A stretch of DNA of 6,299 nt, from assembly GCA_031281925.1 (NCBI GenBank), contig JAITES010000109.1:1-6299 (forward strand). The letters run 5' to 3'. The translations under genes and the position numbers were made by a program. Positions 1 to 4,886 of this stretch are shown here, in pieces. Origin of the DNA: Treponema sp. (GTDB taxonomy: Bacteria; Spirochaetota; Spirochaetia; Treponematales; Breznakiellaceae). Numbering within the stretch: position 1 is the first letter of the stretch; every line of letters begins with the position of its first letter. The notes beneath the pieces are model-generated. The model was not told the origin of the DNA. It searched no databases and saw only the letters and a program-made list of their open reading frames with translations.

Positions 1-44
1 CGGACGGCGGACAGGCGGCGATGTATTTTGCCTATTGGCGCAGG

Positions 45-68
45 GGTAGACCACTAACGTGGTCAACC
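45..68. repeat. Stable hairpin (inverted repeat)
   Basis: GGT-A-GACCAC, loop TAAC, GTGGTC-A-ACC: six perfect inner pairs with a four-base loop, one A/A mismatch, then three outer pairs. No T-run follows on either strand, so it is not a standard intrinsic terminator. It lies at the edge of the region that has lost coding character. Confidence 0.5.
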
Positions 69-98
69 AGAAAGAAAAAGGCGAAGAAGGAAAGAGTC

Positions 99-128
99 CG
101 CGGATTTCCGCGAATTAACGCGGATTTT
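99..128. repeat. Three 10-bp CGCG[G/A]ATT units
   Basis: Three back-to-back 10-mers are visible: CGCGGATTTC, CGCGAATTAA, CGCGGATTTT. Short CGCGGATT/CGCGAATT strings like this occur as dispersed intergenic repeats in several bacterial genomes (from memory, not tested here). They sit between the degraded left edge and the promoter of the next gene. Confidence 0.5.
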
Positions 129-205
129 AGGTCCGGCATTCATGTTCTTTTGGGAAAACCCAGCTTTATTTCTATGCGTTTATCCTGTAACTGATGGTGT
201 CGTCC

Positions 206-234
206 TTGTACCCTTTCCACTGCTGCGGTATTAT
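206..234 (+). promoter_or_regulatory. Probable sigma-70 promoter of the 266 gene
   Basis: TTGTAC at 206-211, a 17-base spacer and TATTAT at 229-234 (5/6 to TATAAT). The predicted start of transcription is near 241, leaving a leader of about 25 bases containing GGGAG (254-258). This supports translation from ATG 266 rather than the in-frame ATG at 194, which would put the promoter inside the coding region. The -35 match is weak (3/6). Confidence 0.45.
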
Positions 235-265
235 ATTAAAAATAGAGTGTAATGGGAGATGCTTT

Positions 266-1000
266 ATGGCGGAAATGACGGCTCAGGAAGCGGCTGAATG
301 GGGAAAAACCCTCGATTTCGAGAAAGTTTGGGCAATGTTTGCGGAAGTCGGCAAAAAACATGCTGAAATAGCCCAAAGACAGGCTGAAAACGAGAAACTG
401 ATGGCTCAACTGGAAAAAAATGTTGAGCGGGCTCACAACGATATCATCAGCGTGAACCGTGCCGGCGATGAACGGCTGGCTCAACTGGAAAAAAACCTTG
501 ATCGGGCTCACAACGATATCATCAGCGTGAACCGTGCCGGTGATGAACGGCTGGCTCAACTGGAAAAAAATGTTGAGCGGGTGAGCAATGAAATCAACGG
601 CGTGAACCGTGCCGGCGATGAACGGCTGGCTCAACTGGAAAAAAACGTTGAGCGGGTGAGCAACAATGTGGGCGGTTTGAACCGTTCCATAGGTGAACTG
701 GTCGAAACCCTTATTGCCGCCCGGCTGTGGGAAAAATTCCCCGATTATAATCTTACCCGAGCCTATCAGCGGCTTCCCGTTTACGATGAGAAAAACGCCC
801 TAAAAACGGACATTGACATTCTGCTGGTCAATACGGATATGTGTATGGCGGTTGAGGTAAAGCACAGACTCAACAGAATAGACGAAGTCGATTATCACTT
901 GAAACGGATGCAGCTTATCCGGCAATATCCGCCTGAACAAGTTGGCAATAAACAACTGATAGGGGGGCTATGGCGGGCGGCGCTGTTGATCCTGAAATAA
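266..1000 (+). CDS. Coiled-coil PD-(D/E)XK nuclease-like protein, C-terminus shifted out of frame
   Basis: 244 residues from ATG 266, chosen because GGGAG lies seven bases upstream and a promoter lies just before it; the in-frame ATG at 194 has neither. Residues about 1-45 are an amphipathic N-terminal region. Residues 47-146 are four 25-residue coiled-coil repeats beginning AQLEKN. Residues about 150-234 form a PD-(D/E)XK-like core, with D182 and D184 in TDIDILLV and E197/K199 in AVEVKHRL, the expected acidic plus E-x-K arrangement. Proteins of this build are widespread in bacteria and archaea, often near mobile DNA; their substrate is unknown, and DNA cleavage is inferred from the fold only. 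After I232-G233-G234 the frame goes astray at a G6 run (962-967) and ends in a non-family tail (LWRAALLILK). The expected C-terminus continues in the -1 frame. No partner gene is visible upstream, and the gene faces the convergent signalling operon. I am fairly sure of the family and unsure of activity. Confidence 0.75.
   Translation: MAEMTAQEAAEWGKTLDFEKVWAMFAEVGKKHAEIAQRQAENEKLMAQLEKNVERAHNDIISVNRAGDERLAQLEKNLDRAHNDIISVNRAGDERLAQLEKNVERVSNEINGVNRAGDERLAQLEKNVERVSNNVGGLNRSIGELVETLIAARLWEKFPDYNLTRAYQRLPVYDEKNALKTDIDILLVNTDMCMAVEVKHRLNRIDEVDYHLKRMQLIRQYPPEQVGNKQLIGGLWRAALLILK
404..703 (+). repeat. Four in-frame 75-bp tandem repeats (25 residues each)
   Basis: Units start at 404, 479, 554 and 629 with an exact 75-base period. 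Units 1 and 2 differ at four bases. Unit 3 is identical to unit 1 over the first 27 and last 27 bases but differs in between. Unit 4 keeps the first half and decays in the second. Each encodes AQLEKN(V/L)(E/D)R... ending NRAGDERL in units 1-3. Hydrophobic spacing fits a coiled coil, and 25 residues equals two heptads plus one hendecad. Such repeats can gain or lose units by slippage without breaking the frame. Confidence 0.9.
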
Positions 1001-1101
1001 AAAAATATATCTACGAATGCGGCCTTTTTGTACTTGAATTGACCGGGGAATCCGTTCATCTTATCCCGCCGCCTGAGGGTTTTGAACCAAAAAAATGGTA
1101 G
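970..1101 (+). pseudogene. Displaced C-terminus of the PD-(D/E)XK protein (-1 frame)
   Basis: This is the end of the preceding gene in the -1 frame, from ATG 970 (MAGGAVDPEIKKYIYECG) to TAG 1099-1101, ending EGFEPKKW. In relatives the nuclease core runs straight into 'LIGA-(V/M)-AGG...', then a strand of 'GL-(F/Y)-V-L-E-x-TG' type and a terminal 'P-x-GF-x-P-x-x-W'. All of these elements are present here, out of frame. Going from ATA GGG GGG CTA (frame of 266) to AGG GGG GCT ATG restores ...IG-A-M-AGG. A run of G4 or G7 instead of G6 would give a single reading frame. It could be a true mutation, a slippage-prone switch or a sequencing error. Independent translation from ATG 970 is unlikely, because the only upstream purine run is the G tract, too close to the start. 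Confidence 0.7.
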
Positions 1102-1135
1102 TTTGACAAGCATAGTCCGATAAACCTGATTGGAA

Positions 1136-1157
1136 GGCCGGGGGATGACCTCCGGCC
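1136..1157. terminator. Hairpin between convergent genes, probable terminator
   Basis: GGCCGGGGG and CCTCCGGCC form a nine-pair stem with one G-T pair and loop ATGA. It lies 35 bases after the stop of the + gene and 16 bases after the stop of the - operon, as expected for a shared terminator. Neither side has a clear T-run, so its efficiency is uncertain. Confidence 0.5.
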
Positions 1158-1172
1158 GGTACGATAAATTTC

Positions 1173-2183
1173 CTATTTGCAGACTATCACCTGGTTCCGG
1201 CCCAGTTCCTTGGCGCTCCTGAGGGCGGAATCTGCGGCAAGGATCAGGCTTTCCACATTTTTGGCATGAGTGGGCGCTACGGCTATGCCGATGCTGGTAC
1301 GGATGTTGATGGGCATTTTTTCTGCCGCGCCGGGAGACTTTGGAACAATCACCTCTTTAGTCTCGACGGCTTTTCTGATCCGTTCAGCCACAAGAGCGGC
1401 TTCCGCGGCATCCGTATCGGGAAGCAGCACCGCATACTCATCCCCGGAAAGCCGGGAAGCGATATCTTCGGAACGCATGATGGAACGGAGTATGTCGGCT
1501 ACGGTGATGATCACCTGATCCCCCGCCTGGGAGCCGTGTTTATCATTGATTTCATGAACCTGCTCCAGATCCATCATCATGAGGGACATCTTGCGGAGAT
1601 TCACGGCACTATGTTCAAAGCGGTCTTTGATTGATTCTTCAAGAAAACGGCGGTTGTAAAGCCCGGTAAGTTCATCGGTAATGGCGCGGCGGCGGGCGGT
1701 TTCACCCCAACGCATCAGATCCTCCAGGTGTTTGCTGGTCTGATCCAGCCATTGATTCTGTACGGTACCGATTGCCTGGAGCAGCTTCAGTCCGATCATG
1801 GGATGTTCAAAGACGATACGGTAGAAGTCGATGCCCTGCAGAACCATGATCTCCGTATCGATCTTGGCGCTTATAGTGGCGGAACGGGGCTCATTGGCGA
1901 TGATACTCATCTCTCCGAAGAAGTCTCCGGGCCTGATGTCGAACATCCAACGGTCGGTACCGTCGGACTGGGATACAAAAGCGGAAAGCAGGCCGGAGAG
2001 GAGAATAAACATCTCTTCCCCGACGTCTCCCTCCCGGAAAACCCGCTCTCCCTTCTTCACCCTTCTCCGTTCCAGAAAAGCCGTCACCGCGTTGAATTCA
2101 AGCTCGCTCATGGCGGCGAAGAGGGGGCTTTTAATCAGTACCGGATCGGCAACAGGCGACAGGGGCATTTTTCCGTCCGGCAT
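1173..2183 (-). CDS. Cyclic-nucleotide-binding/GGDEF protein, probable active diguanylate cyclase
   Basis: 336 residues, cytoplasmic, with no signal peptide or membrane segment. Residues about 20-140 are a CRP-type cyclic-nucleotide-binding domain whose phosphate-binding cassette looks intact: G90-E91, then P99-R100-S101-A102, matching Gly71-Glu72 and Arg82-Ser83 of E. coli CRP. A helical linker (about 140-168) leads to a GGDEF domain at about 169-335: DELTGLYNRR (170-179), metal-ligand D205, the ND-x-x-G...GD block (213-222) and SGDEY (246-250) in place of GGDEF. An RxxD inhibitory site (R237-S-E-D240) stands exactly five residues before SGDEY, as in product-inhibited cyclases. The expected reaction is two GTP to c-di-GMP, gated by a cyclic nucleotide. 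Variations are Ser for the first Gly, Glu in DLE and Ser for His in 'GH'; they may lower activity but do not remove the main metal ligands. It is the second gene of an operon, with ATG directly after the TAG of its paralogue, so it is probably translationally coupled. Confidence 0.85.
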   Translation of the reverse strand: MPDGKMPLSPVADPVLIKSPLFAAMSELEFNAVTAFLERRRVKKGERVFREGDVGEEMFILLSGLLSAFVSQSDGTDRWMFDIRPGDFFGEMSIIANEPRSATISAKIDTEIMVLQGIDFYRIVFEHPMIGLKLLQAIGTVQNQWLDQTSKHLEDLMRWGETARRRAITDELTGLYNRRFLEESIKDRFEHSAVNLRKMSLMMMDLEQVHEINDKHGSQAGDQVIITVADILRSIMRSEDIASRLSGDEYAVLLPDTDAAEAALVAERIRKAVETKEVIVPKSPGAAEKMPINIRTSIGIAVAPTHAKNVESLILAADSALRSAKELGRNQVIVCK

Positions 2184-3233
2184 CTAGTTCTCCTTCCCGG
2201 GGGGAAGCTCGGCTAAAGCCGAACCTTGTCCGGCAGGCTTCGACGGGATATTCCGGCAATGGATAACCGTGTCGCCGCCTGAGCGCCAGCTGTTGAGAAG
2301 CTGATCGTAGACACCCTGGAAAAGATCGTCCCAGACATGATTGTCCTGGGGCCATACTGCCCAGGAAACGGTGGCGGAAAAGGGGAAAGCCGGAACGCCT
2401 TTTGCCGCGGGAACAGGAGCAAGGGAGGCTATGGACTTATGCAGTTCATCCGCTATCTTCTCCGCCTGGGAAGCATCGCACTTGCTAATCAGGAGCCCGG
2501 TTTCGTTACTCTTGAAACGGAGCGACCATCCCCGGCCATGACGGCGGGCAATTTTTTTAAGCACCATTGCGATCCGTACCATGGCCTCATCTCCTGCGGC
2601 GTGCCCCCTGGAATCCACCAGAATCTTGAAACGATCCGGCTTGCACATGATGAAGGCCATAGGATCTTCCAGAATCCGGTTGATTTCGTCGGTAAGAAAG
2701 GCCTGTTTCCAGAGCCCTGTGCCGGGGTCTTCGTAGGCCCGGCGGTGCAGTTCCTGAACCCAGGAGAAGTTTTCCACGAGTATCCGCCGGATGGACTTGA
2801 TACGGCCGGTCATCATGACGATGGAACTCAAGAGTATGCGGGAGATGATATGGGGTTCCTCAAGCACAAAATCGTCCATTTTAAGGCCGTAACCGGGAAA
2901 CATGGCGAGATTTGAGTCTTCCGCGGCAACGGCAAAGGCATCGTAGGCGGCGTTCCGGGCAAAGTCAAAGTCGCCTATCGTGTCTCCTGGGGTAAAATGT
3001 GCCATTTCATCTTCATCTCCATCGTCCCTGAGCCTGTAAACCCGGATGGAACCCTCCAGCAGCATGTAAAAATGTTCGGCCTTCTGGCCCGGAGAGAAGA
3101 GCCTTCCTCCCTTGCGGAGCTGAATCAGGCCGGAATGGGATATTACAAATTCCTTCTCCCCCTTGAGGAGGCCCGAAAAAAGCTCAGCATTCTGTATGGG
3201 CGAAGGATCTATACCAAACTGAGATTTCCCCAT
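2184..3233 (-). CDS. Degenerate cyclic-nucleotide-binding/GGDEF paralogue, probably catalytically dead
   Basis: 349 residues from ATG 3233, chosen for GAGG seven bases upstream (3241-3244). Longer in-frame readings run antisense into the ABC gene and are rejected. Residues about 17-150 are a CRP-like fold in which the phosphate cassette is eroded: G87-D88 replaces Gly-Glu, and the Pro-Arg-Ser-Ala position reads A-Y97-D98-A, so the key Arg is missing. Residues about 168-327 are a GGDEF-like domain keeping the fold signatures DPGTGLWKQAFL (169-180) and RFKILVDSRGHAAGDE (201-216). The first metal Asp is K198, the GGDEF loop reads K-S-N-E-T (241-245), and there is no RxxD site. I infer that it neither makes c-di-GMP nor binds cNMP in the usual way. 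It may act as a structural or regulatory partner of the intact copy next to it. The C-terminal 20 or so residues are unstructured and Pro/Gly-rich. It is first in the operon and divergent from the metal ABC gene; I see no convincing promoter upstream. Confidence 0.8.
   Translation of the reverse strand: MGKSQFGIDPSPIQNAELFSGLLKGEKEFVISHSGLIQLRKGGRLFSPGQKAEHFYMLLEGSIRVYRLRDDGDEDEMAHFTPGDTIGDFDFARNAAYDAFAVAAEDSNLAMFPGYGLKMDDFVLEEPHIISRILLSSIVMMTGRIKSIRRILVENFSWVQELHRRAYEDPGTGLWKQAFLTDEINRILEDPMAFIMCKPDRFKILVDSRGHAAGDEAMVRIAMVLKKIARRHGRGWSLRFKSNETGLLISKCDASQAEKIADELHKSIASLAPVPAAKGVPAFPFSATVSWAVWPQDNHVWDDLFQGVYDQLLNSWRSGGDTVIHCRNIPSKPAGQGSALAELPPGKEN
2190..2195 (-). promoter_or_regulatory. Ribosome binding site of the downstream GGDEF gene
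   Basis: A perfect AAGGAG lies six bases before ATG 2183, inside the last codons of the upstream paralogue, whose TAG (2186-2184) abuts the ATG. It fixes the start of the 336-residue protein and makes coupled translation of the pair likely. Confidence 0.75.
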
Positions 3234-3277
3234 CCTGTTACCTCTATACCGGACTATGCGGGGCCCTTCCGAAACCA

Positions 3278-3306
3278 TTGAGGTTTTGAAACAGCCTCTA
3301 TAAAAT
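3278..3306 (+). promoter_or_regulatory. Probable promoter of the metal ABC ATPase
   Basis: TTGAGG (3278-3283), a 17-base spacer and TAAAAT (3301-3306; 5/6 to TATAAT). Transcription would start near 3313, giving a leader of only about 11 bases holding AGGAG (3314-3318) before ATG 3324. A second possible -35, TTGAAA at 3286-3291, lacks a well-spaced -10. Confidence 0.45.
3280..3298. promoter_or_regulatory. Imperfect 19-bp palindrome inside the promoter, possible operator
   Basis: GAGGTTTTGAAACAGCCTC: six of eight arm positions are complementary around a three-base centre (GAG-G...C-CTC ends perfect). It fills the space between the putative -35 and -10, so a bound protein would block RNA polymerase. 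The size suits a dimeric repressor such as those controlling metal uptake, but the bases do not match a Fur, Zur or MntR consensus that I recognise. Confidence 0.35.
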
Positions 3307-3323
3307 AGAATATAGGAGAAATA

Positions 3324-4037
3324 ATGAATAAGCAATCCGCCCTTTTTACCTGTCGTGATGTATCCTTTGAATGGGAGGGGCTCACCGTAGTACAGGGGCT
3401 CAACTTTGAAATACAGGAGGGAGATTATCTTTGCATCACCGGGGAAAACGGATCGGGAAAAAGCACCCTGATCCAGGGCCTCCTGGGAATCAAGCAGCCT
3501 GAGGGGGGAAGCATTATACGGAACAGGGACTTGAAACCCCGCAGTACCGGCTATCTTCCCCAGAGGCGATCCTTCATGAATTTTTTCCCCGCGGGGGTCT
3601 ACGAAGTAGTCCTTTCCGGGCGAATCGGGAGGCTGGGCATGAAGCCTTTCTATAGCCATGCCGACAAGGATGCGGCAGAGAAAAATCTTGAACGTCTGGG
3701 AATCTCCTCCCTGCGCAATCAATGTTATGGCGAACTTTCCGGGGGTCAGCAGCAGCGGGTACTTTTGGCCCGTGCATTCTGTGCTGCGGAGCAGCTTCTT
3801 GTTCTTGATGAGCCTTCCGCGGGGCTCGACCCGGTGGTGAGCGCGGAAATGTACGACATTGTGGAAGAATTCAACCGGGAAAAGGGGCTTACCGTGATCA
3901 TGGTATCCCACGATATTGAAAAAGCCATCGGGGCCGCAAGTCATGTCCTCCACCTGGGAAACCGGCAGCTTTTCTACGGTACGGCGGACGAATTCCGTAA
4001 TTCCGAAACCGGGAAAAAATTTATGGGGAAGAATTGA
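3324..4037 (+). CDS. Metal (zinc/manganese-type) ABC transporter ATP-binding protein
   Basis: 237 residues, starting at ATG 3324 behind AGGAGAA. This is a complete ABC ATPase: Walker A G40-E-N-G-S-G-K-S-T48, Q-loop Q80, signature LSGGQQQR from L138, Walker B LLVLDEP (158-164) with catalytic E163, D-loop SAGLD (165-169) and switch H196 in MVSHD. The segment FPAGVYEVVLSGRIGRLG (88-105) matches the 'FP-x-x-V-x-EVV-x-x-GR' stretch typical of the ZnuC/MntB/TroB branch, so uptake of Zn2+ or Mn2+ is the best assignment; the metal cannot be told from the sequence. It would act on the cytoplasmic face of an inner-membrane permease. Oddly, no permease or solute-binding protein follows: a terminator comes at once and the next gene runs the other way. 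Its partners must be encoded elsewhere or have been lost. It has its own promoter and lies divergent from the GGDEF operon. Confidence 0.85.
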   Translation: MNKQSALFTCRDVSFEWEGLTVVQGLNFEIQEGDYLCITGENGSGKSTLIQGLLGIKQPEGGSIIRNRDLKPRSTGYLPQRRSFMNFFPAGVYEVVLSGRIGRLGMKPFYSHADKDAAEKNLERLGISSLRNQCYGELSGGQQQRVLLARAFCAAEQLLVLDEPSAGLDPVVSAEMYDIVEEFNREKGLTVIMVSHDIEKAIGAASHVLHLGNRQLFYGTADEFRNSETGKKFMGKN

Positions 4038-4074
4038 AAAGGAGAACGGGATAAATTATGAAAATTCTCCTTTT
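4037..4074. terminator. Symmetric intrinsic terminator between convergent genes
   Basis: AAAAGGAGAA (4037-4046) and TTCTCCTTTT (4065-4074) are perfect 10-base inverted arms around an 18-base loop, with T5 ending the + side and T4 the - side. It begins at the last base of the ABC gene stop codon and would also serve the SDR gene converging from the right. The 5' arm happens to look like a ribosome binding site (AAGGAG), but the short frame from ATG 4058 is not a credible gene. Confidence 0.65.
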
Positions 4075-4124
4075 TGTAAGATCCACCAAATTTTCCACCG
4101 CAGCAGCCGGATCCCGCGGTTTTT

Positions 4125-4886
4125 CTAATCCGCGCTTGTTCCTCCGTCCACGGGCAGAGCGGCGCCGTTTATAAAGGCAGCCTCGTCGGAGGCAAGGAAC
4201 AGGGCCGCGTTGGCTACGTCTTCCGCGGTGGCAAGACGGCCCAACGGCACTTCTCCGAGGCGTTCGGCTTTGCGGGCCGGATCTTTGAAAAGTTCCTGCA
4301 TCAGCGGGGTGTCCACCGTACTGGGGTGAAGGCTGTTGCAGCGGATATTGTCTTTGGCGTAACGTACGGCAACGGTTTTTGTGAGCAGCGTTACTGCGCC
4401 CTTGGTAACCGTGTAGGCCTCCGTGGTGTAGCGGTGGCCGATGAGGCCGCAGACGCTGGACATGTTGATGATCGAGCCGCCGCCTGAGCTGCGCAGGAGG
4501 GGAATGGCGTGTTTGCAGCCGAGAAAGGGGCCCTTTACATTCACCGCCAGCATGGCATCAAGGTTTTCAACTTTCATCGTTTCGATGGGCTCACGGATGT
4601 TGATCCCTGCGTTGTTCACGAGGATATCCAGACGTCCACATTCCTTTTCTACCGTTTCCAGAGCGGCGATCCAGCTCTCCTCGTTTGTAACATCAAGAGC
4701 GGCAAAGAAGGCCCTGCCTCCCCCGCTCTTGATGACAGTAACAGTGTCATTCCCTGTTTCGGCCCTGAGATCCGCCACAAATACTGCGGCTCCTTCCGCG
4801 GCAAAAAGGGAGGCGATAGCCGCCCCCAGTCCCTGCCCTGCCCCGGTGATCAGGGCAACCTTGTTATCCAGCCTTTTCACGCTCAT
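4125..4886 (-). CDS. Short-chain dehydrogenase/reductase (classical SDR)
   Basis: 253 residues, the usual classical SDR length. The Rossmann motif TGAGQGLG (14-21) and D39 at the end of strand 2 suggest NAD(H) preference. D65-V66, NNAG (91-94) and structural N116 follow. The catalytic set is S144 in NMSSVCG, Y158 and K162 (YTVTK). The Ser-Tyr gap is 14 residues rather than the common 13, from one extra residue in GHRYTTEAY. The C-terminus ends in the family's LPVDGGTSAD. It oxidises or reduces an alcohol/carbonyl; the substrate cannot be read from the sequence. It is the second gene of an operon with garR: its ATG overlaps the garR stop (ATGA) and only a weak GGAA precedes it, so coupling is likely. 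The pairing suggests a sugar-acid or C3/C4 hydroxyacid substrate. A FabG-like role is less likely given this context. Confidence 0.85.
   Translation of the reverse strand: MSVKRLDNKVALITGAGQGLGAAIASLFAAEGAAVFVADLRAETGNDTVTVIKSGGGRAFFAALDVTNEESWIAALETVEKECGRLDILVNNAGINIREPIETMKVENLDAMLAVNVKGPFLGCKHAIPLLRSSGGGSIINMSSVCGLIGHRYTTEAYTVTKGAVTLLTKTVAVRYAKDNIRCNSLHPSTVDTPLMQELFKDPARKAERLGEVPLGRLATAEDVANAALFLASDEAAFINGAALPVDGGTSAD

Larger units (their letters stand above)
1..205. other. Left-edge stretch without a convincing gene
   Basis: No complete gene is seen here. The + frame starting at position 3 is open to a TGA at 192-194, but it runs through a hairpin (45-68) and a short CGCG-type repeat (99-128) and becomes very basic, so it is unlikely to be coding along its whole length. 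Its first residues (DGGQAAMYFAYW) and a stretch in the next frame from 62 (VNQKEKGEEG) faintly recall the C-terminal 'YFA-x-RW-x-N-x-KGEKGPWS' ending of some bacterial proteins. A decayed gene end is therefore possible but not shown. Confidence 0.3.

Noticed and set aside
194..265. Start of the nuclease-like gene at ATG 194
   Set aside because: No ribosome binding site, and the likely promoter (206-234) would lie inside the coding region; ATG 266 has GGGAG.
236..634. 132-codon antisense frame with a repeated sequence
   Set aside because: Its repetition is only the mirror of the 75-bp repeats on the + strand; there is no start signal of its own.
404..703. CRISPR array
   Set aside because: The repeats are contiguous, in frame and lack unique spacers; they encode coiled-coil units.
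958..970. Programmed -1 ribosomal frameshift
   Set aside because: The site is A GGG GGG, not X XXY YYZ with re-pairing in both sites, and no downstream stem or pseudoknot was evident by eye. Kept only as a remote option under the G-tract finding.
3241..3323. Promoter for the GGDEF operon on the - strand
   Set aside because: TATAGA and CATAGT are -10-like, but none has an acceptable -35 or extended -10 at proper spacing.
3234..3953. N-terminal extension of the degenerate GGDEF gene by 240 codons
   Set aside because: It runs antisense through the clearly coding ABC ATPase and has no domain similarity; ATG 3233 has GAGG at proper spacing and begins the CRP-like domain at the expected distance.
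4058..4174. 38-codon gene after the ABC ATPase (MKILLFVRS...)
   Set aside because: It begins inside the terminator hairpin, runs into the 3' end of the convergent SDR gene, turns very basic and lacks a permease or signal-peptide pattern.
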